A stretch of 7,876 nucleotides of DNA from CAZUFB01 sp964619775 (lineage in GTDB: Bacteria > Actinomycetota > Coriobacteriia > Coriobacteriales > UMGS124): positions 1 to 7,876 of the forward strand of contig CAZUFB010000092.1 of assembly GCA_964619775.1 (NCBI GenBank), given 5' to 3'. Position numbers and translations under genes: made by a program. Shown in pieces: positions 1-7,100 of the stretch (its first letter is position 1; each line of letters opens with the position of its first letter). A model generated the notes under the pieces. It did no database searches. It was not told the DNA's origin and worked only from the letters and a program-made list of their open reading frames with translations.

Positions 1-80
1 GCTTCTTCCATTGCTTCTGCGTAGTGGCGTTTCTCTGCGTTATTGTAACGTATTTCGGGGTTAATTTCTTTTTAGGAGGA
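1..80. other. Left edge, unassigned; possible fragment of a neighbouring gene
   Basis: No gene can be called here. On the minus strand one frame reads through positions 3-71 as a charged, protein-like stretch (EINPEIRYNNAEKRHYAEA, then MEE), but its only ATG is at 11-9 and an in-frame TAA lies at 74-72. A second minus frame is also open. On the plus strand one frame stays open from the left edge to a TAG at 96-98, and another to a TAA at 62-64. The piece is too short to choose between these readings. It may be the start of a minus-strand gene, the end of a plus-strand gene, or non-coding. Confidence 0.15.
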
Positions 81-116
81 ATGCATAGTTATGCGTAGCC
101 ACGCATAACTATGCAT
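81..116. repeat. Perfect 16-bp inverted repeat with 4-nt spacer, built from a smaller dyad
   Basis: Arms 81-96 (ATGCATAGTTATGCGT) and 101-116 (ACGCATAACTATGCAT) are exact reverse complements separated by AGCC. Each arm is itself an imperfect 7-2-7 dyad. As a result the heptamer AYGCRTA recurs at 81, 91, 101 and 111, exactly every 10 bp. A third copy of the right arm lies at 221-236. The structure could be a transcript hairpin, a protein-binding site with helical phasing, or part of a dispersed intergenic repeat. The sequence does not decide between these. Confidence 0.85.
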
Positions 117-306
117 ACTCCCTCTGTTTCAACCCCCTGCACCCCCTGGTCAGGGGGATTTCGCACCTGATCCAATTTTTATTTTTCAAGAGGGCGCTCC
201 CTTCGGGAGTTTTTATACTCACGCATAACTATGCATTCCGCCTACTGTCTCAACCCCCTGCGCTCCTTGGTCAGGGGGGATTTTGCGCTTAATCCCCTGC
301 GCTCCC
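101..306. repeat. Diverged direct repeat, about 120-bp period, with C-rich motif
   Basis: A unit beginning ACGCATAACTATGCAT at 101 begins again at 221, identical over 16 bp. About 12-13 nt after the dyad, each copy has a C-rich motif: 129-153 and 250-274 match at 22 of 25 positions. A third, shorter copy of the motif lies at 289-305; the 12-mer CCCCTGCGCTCC is identical at 255-266 and 294-305. The repeat runs into the stop codon of the lyase gene (307-309). Within each unit CCCCCTG can pair with the following CAGGGGG (133-139 or 142-148 with 151-157; 254-260 with 272-278), so the transcript from either strand could fold into hairpins. This looks like an old tandem duplication of an intergenic element. 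No transposase is visible. Confidence 0.75.
197..214 (+). terminator. Short hairpin followed by T-run (possible terminator, plus strand)
   Basis: CTCCC (197-201) pairs with GGGAG (205-209) around a 3-nt TTC loop, followed at once by TTTTT (210-214). This has the shape of a small intrinsic terminator reading to the right. No plus-strand gene is visible upstream in the window, so it could only serve a gene ending near or beyond the left edge. On the minus strand the hairpin is not followed by a T-run, so it is a poor candidate terminator for the lyase gene. Confidence 0.35.
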
Positions 307-2157
307 TCAGAAATTATAGCTCGGGGTGGGGGATTGCTGGTAGCCCATGGAGCGGTTGTAGATGTACGAGCGGTAGAGAGGGTCCTGCAGCAGAGTGGTC
401 TTTCTGTCCGCGGCGGGAATCGTGGTGGTGTAGATGCGCAGTTCTCCGTTCACTACGGTCACGATTTCCTCCCTCCAGTCGCCGAAAAGGTCGCCTATCA
501 TCATGATACTGCCCTCGAAGCCCTCCGCTACGGTCTCTCCCTTGTACTTGGTGAGGCTGAAACTGCCCTGGTCGCGCACGGGATATTCGCGCAGATTGTC
601 GGCATCCCACCATATCCAGTCCGTACAGGGCGGAACATCCTCCATGCTGCCTATGCGCGTGCCCTTGCAGTCAAGGATATACTTGGTCTCCCCGGTCTTG
701 CCGCCCTTCCTGTCCTCCTCCGCGAAGCACTCGAGGCCCGGTATCGAAGGGTCGAGGTCCACCGCCATGGCATTGCCCACGTGAGCGGTATATTCGCCTA
801 TATTCCAAAGCTCCCTGCCCGTCGCAGCATCTACAAGGCACACCCCGCGCTCCTCATGCCATACTTCGACACCGAAAAGTATCTCCAAACCGGGATTGTC
901 GGGGTCTATGTCGGCAACTATTGACTTGTCGGGATGGCCCACACCTGCGCTCCAGAGAGCTTCTCCGTTGTCATCGAGCACCACTGCCCCGAGCACGACC
1001 TCCTCGCGTCCGTCATTGTCCACATCCGCGCAGACAATCTGATGCGAGCCCTGCGAACGTATTACCGGATTCTCCTGGTCTCCATTCCACTCCCAGAGCA
1101 GCTCCAGTTTCCCGTCCCTGAACTGGTAGGCATTCGCCGCCATTTTACGGTAGGTGCCGCGGTTGATTATCAGACAGGGAGTCTTCCCGTCGAGATAGGC
1201 AACGGCCATCTGGTTACGGTTGTTGCGGTTATAGTCGCCGAATTCCTGGCTCTGTTCTATCCAGGGCACGCGGTCGAGTTCTTCGCCCGTAAGTCCGTCG
1301 AGTATGGAGAGATATTCGGGGCACACGCCGTAGGGCGAAGTTCCGGGGGTTCCGTTGTAATTCTGGGGAACATTTCCGACCACCCTGCCGGCCTCGTCGC
1401 GGTAATCCTTGTCGGTGGGAGCCGTCTTTACCGCCACTTCCGCCTTGCCGTCACCGTCCAGATCGGCCACGACAAAGGGTGAATACCATACCCCCTGCTC
1501 TATGTTCCAGCCGAGGTCCCTGGTCCAGAGAAGTATGCCGTCGGCACTGTATGCCTCGAGCTTGAAAGTGTCGTCGCTGCGGTGCCAGGCTCCGGGGTCG
1601 GTGCGCTGATGAGGCTGCTTGATTACATAGTCGAGCCGTCCGTCGCCGTCCAGGTCGCCCACTCCGAGCTTCTGGCAGACATAATCGCCCTGGAACTTGA
1701 TGCTCAGGTAGTTGTCGGCGAGTACAGTGACGGTTTCAGACTCGGTGAGTTCCCTGCCGTCGAGCACGGGGACTACGCGGTAGACGCTCTTGAGGGAACC
1801 GCCCCTGTCGCTGTAGTCGGTGGTCAGGCTTACAGGTGAAGAGTTGAGTTTGCGGAAGCTCTTTCCGCCGTTGTTGGATCTGTAGACATTGAAGCCCGTG
1901 GAGGGGTCGTCAGTCTCGAGCAGTCTCCAGCTCAGGTACACGCCCCTGTCGGTCTTTACGGCAACCGTTCCGCGGCCGAGATTCTCCCTGACCCTTTCAC
2001 TCGCCCATCCGTCCACCTTGGGCTTGGGGACAATGCGGGAGTTGTTGAGCTGGGGTGTGAGGACTTCGTAATTGTAGAACCTTTCGTTCTGGTCCTGGGC
2101 GAATGCCGTATACATGACCAGTATAAACGTAATGGCGGTGAGAAATCGTCTTTTCAT
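307..2157 (-). CDS. Secreted rhamnogalacturonan lyase, polysaccharide lyase family 11
   Basis: The 616-residue product is predicted to cleave the rhamnogalacturonan I backbone of pectin by beta-elimination at the rhamnose-(1,4)-galacturonate bond. A type I signal peptide (residues 1-20, ending AFA before QDQ) sends it out of the cytoplasm; no lipobox is present. Residues about 54-148 form the N-terminal beta-sandwich typical of the family (ENLGRGTVAV, SWRLLETDDPSTGFNVYRS). The rest matches the beta-propeller domain, with calcium-binding-type loops DLDGDGRLD (168-176), DLDGDGKAE (232-240), DVDNDGREE (378-386) and DLFGDWREE (556-564). The C-terminal DPLYR...YQQSPTPSYNF is the usual family ending, and the length is normal for PL11. 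The ATG at 2157 fits the signal peptide. It follows tRNA-Gln by 70 nt on the same strand, and no clear promoter is visible in that gap. The family call is strong from remembered motifs. Endo- versus exo-action and exact cell location are inferred. Confidence 0.93.
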   Translation of the reverse strand: MKRRFLTAITFILVMYTAFAQDQNERFYNYEVLTPQLNNSRIVPKPKVDGWASERVRENLGRGTVAVKTDRGVYLSWRLLETDDPSTGFNVYRSNNGGKSFRKLNSSPVSLTTDYSDRGGSLKSVYRVVPVLDGRELTESETVTVLADNYLSIKFQGDYVCQKLGVGDLDGDGRLDYVIKQPHQRTDPGAWHRSDDTFKLEAYSADGILLWTRDLGWNIEQGVWYSPFVVADLDGDGKAEVAVKTAPTDKDYRDEAGRVVGNVPQNYNGTPGTSPYGVCPEYLSILDGLTGEELDRVPWIEQSQEFGDYNRNNRNQMAVAYLDGKTPCLIINRGTYRKMAANAYQFRDGKLELLWEWNGDQENPVIRSQGSHQIVCADVDNDGREEVVLGAVVLDDNGEALWSAGVGHPDKSIVADIDPDNPGLEILFGVEVWHEERGVCLVDAATGRELWNIGEYTAHVGNAMAVDLDPSIPGLECFAEEDRKGGKTGETKYILDCKGTRIGSMEDVPPCTDWIWWDADNLREYPVRDQGSFSLTKYKGETVAEGFEGSIMMIGDLFGDWREEIVTVVNGELRIYTTTIPAADRKTTLLQDPLYRSYIYNRSMGYQQSPTPSYNF

Positions 2158-2227
2158 AATGGAATGGTTTCAGTGTTATTTGGTGTGGATCGCGTCATGT
2201 GGTGCGGGACGCGTAAAGAAGTTCAAG

Positions 2228-2298
2228 TTGAGGTACCAGGATTCGAACCTGGGCAGACAGAACCAAAATCTGTAGTGCTACCGTTACACCATACCTCA
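2228..2298 (-). tRNA. tRNA-Gln (anticodon UUG)
   Basis: A complete 71-nt cloverleaf can be folded on the minus strand. The acceptor stem TGAGGTA/TACCTCA has seven perfect pairs. The D arm is GTGT...GCAC. The anticodon stem is ACAGA/TCTGT around the loop TTTTGGT, which places TTG at positions 34-36 (glutamine). The T arm is CCAGG-TTCGAAT-CCTGG, and the discriminator base is A. CCA is not encoded, so the 3' end must be completed by CCA-adding enzyme. A promoter lies directly upstream, and the PL11 lyase gene follows 70 nt downstream on the same strand. Confidence 0.97.
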
Positions 2299-2309
2299 AT
2301 TCCGGAGTG

Positions 2310-2341
2310 CAAATATAAGAAACAGTTTGAAATTTACCGAA
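2310..2341 (-). promoter_or_regulatory. Bacteroidota-type promoter for tRNA-Gln
   Basis: On the minus strand TATATTTG (2317-2310) is a full match to the Bacteroidota -7 consensus TAnnTTTG. Twenty nucleotides upstream, TTCG (2341-2338) differs by one base from the -33 element TTTG; the known spacing is 19-21. The -7 box ends 11 nt before the tRNA 5' end, so transcription would begin close to the mature end. Confidence 0.7.
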
Positions 2342-2361
2342 GATTCTTTGCCGGACCGGCC

Positions 2362-2383
2362 CAACCCTGTCCCTTGAGGGTTG
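2362..2383. other. Hairpin between tadA and the tRNA-Gln promoter
   Basis: CAACCCT (2362-2368) and AGGGTTG (2377-2383) are exact reverse complements with an 8-nt loop. It lies downstream of tadA (stop at 2440) and just upstream of the tRNA promoter, so it could help end the tadA transcript. On the minus strand no T-run follows; instead there is another short GC-rich palindrome (2350-2360, GCCGG-A-CCGGC). The role as a terminator is a guess from position. Confidence 0.35.
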
Positions 2384-2439
2384 AAAATTGTCGGAACTGT
2401 CCGCCTGGATATGGTCCTCCCGAAGACTGAAGGCCGGAT

Positions 2440-2925
2440 TCAGCGTATCTTTTTGAAAAATTCCCGCATCAGCTCCGAGCATTCTTCGGCGAGTACACCC
2501 TTCCTGACCTCGGTCCTTGGGTGGAGAAGCGGGGGCGAGAACAGGGAATATCCGCGTTTGGGGTCACCGGCTCCGTAGACAAGGGTGCCGAGCTGGGCCC
2601 AGTTGAGGGCGGCTGCGCACATGGGGCAGGGTTCCACCGTAACGTAAAGCGTACAGCCGTCCAGATACTTCCCTCCTATGGCTTCGGTCGCGGCGGTGAG
2701 GGCTATCATCTCCGCGTGCGCGCTCGGATCATGAAGTCTCTCGCTCATATTGTGTCCACGGGAAATTATCCTTCCCCTGCACACGACCACGGCGCCTATG
2801 GGAATTTCCCCCTCCTCGCCCGCCTTCAAGGCCTCCTTCAGCGCCTCACGCATAAATTTTCCGTCCGTTTCCGCGACTTCGCCATTCCCCGAGCCTATAG
2901 TTCCGTTTTTTATATCCTTAATCAT
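2440..2925 (-). CDS. tadA: tRNA-specific adenosine deaminase (TadA-like)
   Basis: The 161-residue product is a cytidine/deoxycytidylate-deaminase-fold zinc enzyme. TadA converts adenosine to inosine at the wobble position of tRNA-Arg(ACG) in the cytoplasm. The zinc and catalytic signature is complete: HAE at 70-72 (zinc His70, proton-shuttle Glu72) and PCPMC at 99-103 (zinc Cys100 and Cys103). IPIGAVVV (41-48), GHN (57-59) and the C-terminal GVLAEECSELMREFF resemble TadA more than guanine deaminase, though that relative cannot be fully excluded. The first 20 or so residues are not typical of the family; an alternative start is Met25 (2853-2851), where the core MREALKEAL begins. Neither start has a clear ribosome-binding site. 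It starts 16 nt after the hydrolase stop, so the two are probably one transcript. Confidence 0.9.
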   Translation of the reverse strand: MIKDIKNGTIGSGNGEVAETDGKFMREALKEALKAGEEGEIPIGAVVVCRGRIISRGHNMSERLHDPSAHAEMIALTAATEAIGGKYLDGCTLYVTVEPCPMCAAALNWAQLGTLVYGAGDPKRGYSLFSPPLLHPRTEVRKGVLAEECSELMREFFKKIR

Positions 2926-2941
2926 AATGAATCATAACGCT

Positions 2942-3847
2942 TCATCCGAGGCTTGAGACTATATCTTCCCAAACCTTTTCCTTGCCCTTTTCGTTCAGGA
3001 TTTCGTGCCGCATCCCGGGATAGAAGCGGTAGGAGACATCCCTGTAGCCCGCCGAGACCAATAGCGCGACCGACTTACGCATGGCTTCCTCGGATACGGC
3101 GCAGGGGTCGTCGGCGCCGGAGAAGAAGCGTACAGGCAGTCCGGGATTGGTACAGTTCCAGCCCTTGCGCGAGTAGCAGTCCTGCATCAGCGCCATCAGC
3201 CTGCTGAAACCGTTGGTCGTGAAGATGAACTGGCACAGGGGGTCACTGTGGTACTGCCGGAGTATTTCCTCATCGGAACATACCCAGGCGGAAGACCAGC
3301 CCTCGTCCCTGAAAGGCTTGTTGTAGGAACCGAAGCTGAGTTTCTGGAGCAGGTGGGAGCGGTATCTTTCGCCCCTTGTGAGGGCAATCAGCTCCGCAAG
3401 GAGTTTTCCGGCCCCCTTGGCCGGGTTGTCGCTCGGGGAACCCACTACGGTAAGACTGTCGCAGAGTGAGTCGTAGCGCTTTATAAAGGAGCGCACCGCC
3501 ATCGAACCCATGCTGTGGCCGAGGAGATGGTGCTTCAGACCGGGAAAATTCTCCCTGCTCCATTCGGAGACTGCGTATATGTCCTCAATCATGGCAGTCC
3601 AGGCGGCCTCGTACATGTAACCGAGGTCTTCGGACTGTCTGACTGAGGCTCCGTGGCCCCTGTTGTCGTGGATTATGCAGTTGTAGCCCTTGGAATTGAG
3701 AAATTCCATGAAGGGAATGTATCTTTCCTTGTGTTCGCACATGCCGTGGACGAGCTGCACATTGCCCCTGGGCCTGCCTGGGGCGGGACTCGCGATTACC
3801 GACAGGCCGAGCCCGTCGGCGGGTGACTGGATAGTTAAAGTCTGCAT
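2942..3847 (-). CDS. Alpha/beta hydrolase, monoacylglycerol lipase/lysophospholipase type
   Basis: A 301-residue soluble serine hydrolase of the Hydrolase_4 group. Counting from ATG 3847, the catalytic triad is visible: nucleophile Ser112 in GHSMG (110-114), likely acid Asp247 in SGADDP (243-248), and His281 in GMRHEILNE. HGMCEHKERY (34-43) is the oxyanion-loop motif and DNRGHG (61-66) a further family motif. Relatives hydrolyse monoacylglycerols, lysophospholipids or other esters; the substrate cannot be read here. There is no signal peptide, so it is probably cytoplasmic. The ATG at 3847 is chosen because family similarity starts there. A TTG at 3874, nine codons upstream and in frame, has AAGGA (3883-3879) four nucleotides before it and is a real alternative. 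It is the first gene of a likely two-gene transcript with tadA, and is divergent from susC. Confidence 0.88.
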   Translation of the reverse strand: MQTLTIQSPADGLGLSVIASPAPGRPRGNVQLVHGMCEHKERYIPFMEFLNSKGYNCIIHDNRGHGASVRQSEDLGYMYEAAWTAMIEDIYAVSEWSRENFPGLKHHLLGHSMGSMAVRSFIKRYDSLCDSLTVVGSPSDNPAKGAGKLLAELIALTRGERYRSHLLQKLSFGSYNKPFRDEGWSSAWVCSDEEILRQYHSDPLCQFIFTTNGFSRLMALMQDCYSRKGWNCTNPGLPVRFFSGADDPCAVSEEAMRKSVALLVSAGYRDVSYRFYPGMRHEILNEKGKEKVWEDIVSSLG

Positions 3848-4010
3848 GGCCGTAAAATTATCAAGTTTTCGCAAGAGTTCCTTGTATTTTTATATGTCGG
3901 GCGGGTGAAAAGTAAATCCTTCTCTTATTTCCGGCGGAGAGTTCCGTACCGTCCGGCGACCCGATACCCGGTCAGGATAACAGAAAAAAAGTCGATTTTC
4001 AACGGATTCA

Positions 4011-4028
4011 TATTAATTTTTATTAATA
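4011..4028. promoter_or_regulatory. AT-only inverted repeat upstream of susC (possible operator)
   Basis: TATTAAT (4011-4017) and ATTAATA (4022-4028) are exact reverse complements separated by TTTT. The element lies 110 bp before the susC start, in the divergent region shared with the hydrolase operon. It could be an operator or a promoter-proximal AT-rich element. Chance is possible in such AT-rich sequence. Confidence 0.35.
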
Positions 4029-4051
4029 ATGCTTACATTGTCGCGAAAATT

Positions 4052-4080
4052 TAATGCAATGCTTGGCGATTGTTGCATTA
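4052..4080. promoter_or_regulatory. Perfect 8-bp inverted repeat upstream of susC (operator or leader hairpin)
   Basis: TAATGCAA (4052-4059) and TTGCATTA (4073-4080) are exact reverse complements around a 13-nt spacer, ending 57 bp before the susC start. CAAT/ATTG inside (4057-4060 and 4069-4072) allows an alternative pairing. It may be a regulator-binding dyad or a hairpin in the susC leader. An in-frame ATG at 4054 falls inside this dyad and is not believed to be the start of susC. The rest of 3875-4137 shows no further gene. No full TTTG/TAnnTTTG promoter could be assigned with confidence on either strand. Confidence 0.4.
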
Positions 4081-4137
4081 TTTTCCGATATTGGCAGAAA
4101 AAAGACAACCACATTTTTTAAACCAATTTTTAACATC

Positions 4138-7100
4138 ATGATGAAAGACCTGATCCGCAAGGCAACCGTTTTGGCAGTTGCCGTTTTCTTAGGCGCGAGT
4201 TGGGGAGGGTGTTGCCTTTATGCGCAGCAGCAGATTACCGGTACGGTGACTGACTCTGAAGGGTATCCCGTAGTGGGAGCTGCAGTTATGATTGAAGGTA
4301 CACTGACGGGCACGACGACCGGAGTAGATGGAGACTATTCCCTCTCCGCCCCCGCGAATTCCACCATTATTGTATCCTGTATAGGTTATGCCGGCGCAGA
4401 AGCCACCGTATATGAGGGGCAGAGCGTCTATAACTTTGTACTCGAGGAAGATACCTTCTATCTCGATGACGTGGTGGTCATCGGTTATCAGACCGTAAGG
4501 CGCAGGGACCTCACGGGTGCGGTGTCTTCGATTACCTCCAAGGACATTACCACTGCCCCTGTGTCCAACGTGGCTCAGGCCCTGCAGGGCAAGTTGCCTG
4601 GCGTGAACGTTGTCAGCCAGGACGGCCGTCCCGATGCTACCGTGAACATACGCGTGCGCGGCGGCGGTTCCATTTCCCAAAGCAATGAGCCTCTCATTCT
4701 CATCGACGGACTTGAGGGAACCCTCAGCGATATTCCGTCCGACCAGGTGGAGTCGATTGACATACTCAAGGATGCCTCCTCCACAGCTATCTATGGTGCG
4801 AGGGGAGCGAACGGAGTAATCCTCATTACCACGAAGGGCGCCCGCGAAGGCAAGGTCAGGGTGACCTACAACGCATACGCGAAGGTGAACACACCTACCG
4901 GCTATATTGAGGCTCTCGGACCCTATGACTATCTATCCTATGTATGGGCAAATGCTGCTGCAAATGGTACAGAATACGTTGAGCCGTTTACAAAGCTCTT
5001 TGGTATAGGGGACTATGGCGATATAGAGCGTTACCGTGATGTTCCCATGTACGATGTTCAGAAGCAGGTCTACAACACTTCGTTCTCCCACAACCATGAC
5101 CTCACCGTATCGGGCGGCACTGAACTCACCAAGGTGATGTTCTCGCTGAACTACAATGATGAGGACGGTATGAAGATTAATTCCTACAACAAGAGGGCAA
5201 ATGTATCCCTGAAAGTTGACCAGAAAATTGCGAAGAATCTGGATTTCGGCCTCAATCTGCGTTACACCGACGTGACCACTATGAGCGATGAAACTGCGGG
5301 CAACAGAAGTGGTTCCCTGCTTTCTTTCGCATACAGGTTCAGGCCCATCGCTACGGAGGACATACTCGGAGACCTTTCCGCTCTCCGTGAAGGTTCGGTA
5401 GAACAGTATGGAAAACAGGTTTTGTGGGATACCTACGACCCCTATAACCGTATCATGGATGAGGAGCCTCTGACTCTTCGCCAGAACCTTGCCGGTACCG
5501 CATCGCTGAACTGGCAGATTATCAAAGGTCTTACCTACCATACGGATTTGTCTTTAACCAGAACATGGAACCAGCAGAAGATATGGAAAGGTGCCATTTC
5601 CAACAATTATCTCGACGATTCCACGGGCGAGAAGCAGTGGGCAGGTTCCGCCACACTCTACAAGGCCAACTCCTGGTCTATGCGCTGGACCAATACCTTG
5701 AACTATGCGTTCAATCTCGGCTCCGCCCACAGTTTCAATATCCTCGTAGGCCATGAAATGTCGAACTCCGGAGGCGATTCCATGACCATAGTCGCCGACC
5801 ATTTCCCTGCGAACTTCACGAAGGAGAATGCCTTTGCGATGATTGACCAGTTCGACGCCGAGAGTTCAACTGTGACCAGGCCGTATTACACGGGGTACAC
5901 TACTCCTTCCCGCCTGCTCTCGTACTTCGGCCGTATGAACTACACCCTCTTTGACAAGTATCTCTTTACCTTTACATTCCGGGCCGACGGTTCCAGCAAG
6001 TTTGCCCCCGATAACCGTTGGGGCTATTTCCCTGCCGGAGCTTTTGCGTGGAGAATCAGCGAGGAGCCATTTATGAGCGGTGCTTCCTGGCTTGATGACC
6101 TGAAACTGCGTCTGTCCTTCGGTTCCGTAGGAAACGACGGTATCAGTTCCGACCTTTGGCAGCAGACGTGGTCAGCCAGCGATGTTACCTATGCGGTAGG
6201 GGGGCAGAATTATGTTACTTACGACCTGGCTTCTACCATGGCCAATTCCGACCTCAAATGGGAAACGACCATAACCAGGGACCTCGGAGTTGACATCAGT
6301 GTACTCAGGGGCAAGCTCTCGGGAACTGTGGACGTTTATTGGAATACCACCAAGGACCTGCTCATGCTGACGACCCTTCCGGGCATCACCGGCTTCACGG
6401 CCACCTACGACAACATAGGCCAGACCAGTAACAAGGGAGTTGAGCTCTCCTTGAACGCAACCCTTTTCGAGACCAGGGATTGGGGCGTTTACCTGGGTGC
6501 TAACATCAACTTCAACCGCAATAACGTGGATGCCCTGGCAGACGGAGTTACCGGAATCTATGGCTCCGGATGGTTCTCTTCCGGATACCCGGGCAATGAC
6601 TATGGCCTTTATGTGGGCAGTCCTGTCGGCCTCGTGCGGGGTCTCGTATATGACGGCTTCTATACCACTGATGACTTCACCTACGATGCGGCTACTGGGC
6701 TTTACACCCTGAAAGACGGTGTTCCCGATGTGAGCAGCACCCTTATCGGAGTGGTATACGGTATGACCACGCCTACGGGACAGAATGCTTATCCCGGTAT
6801 GGCCAAGTACGTTGATACTGACGGCGATGGTGTAGTGGATGCATCTGACTATGTAGTTATAGGTGATATGAATCCTGATTTTACCGGAGGTTTCAATATA
6901 AGTGCTGTTTATAAGAACTGGGATCTCGGTCTTTACTTCAACTACAGCGTGGGCAACCAGATATACAATGTCAACAAGATGGCTTCCATGCTCGGATATA
7001 AGGAGGCGGCGGTCTACGAGAACCACCTTGCATTCCTCAAGGATTCCTACAAGATCTATGACATTCGGGACGGCCAACTCGTGAAACTCACAACCCCCGA

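Noticed and set aside
81..98. AGGAGGA followed directly by ATG on the plus strand, a 5-codon peptide
   Set aside because: The spacing between the purine run and the ATG is zero, the frame ends after five codons, and the ATG is part of the palindrome.
81..306. CRISPR array
   Set aside because: The repeats differ in length and orientation, the spacing is irregular, and no cas gene is present.
283..1482. Two plus-strand open frames (283-924 and 934-1482) opposite the lyase gene
   Set aside because: The minus-strand PL11 protein is continuous and has family motifs throughout; the plus-strand translations are compositional shadows.
2164..2482. Short open frames on both strands spanning the tRNA
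   Set aside because: They cross the tRNA-Gln gene and its promoter, and have no recognisable protein features.
4054..4137. Upstream in-frame ATG giving susC 28 extra residues
   Set aside because: It would bury the signal peptide behind a non-hydrophobic stretch, and the ATG lies within an inverted repeat; the start at 4138 gives a normal N terminus.
4138..4227. SusC as a lipoprotein, because of the GGCC residues in its signal peptide
   Set aside because: The residues before the cysteines (WGGC) do not fit a lipobox; cleavage after LYA by signal peptidase I fits the family better.
4933..5541. 202-codon open frame on the minus strand, inside susC
   Set aside because: Antisense shadow of SusC; no motif, and no separate promoter seen.
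6172..7077. 301-codon open frame on the minus strand, inside susC
   Set aside because: It is fully antisense to the SusC barrel region, and its translation shows no recognisable domain. Long antisense frames are common opposite GC-moderate coding sequence.
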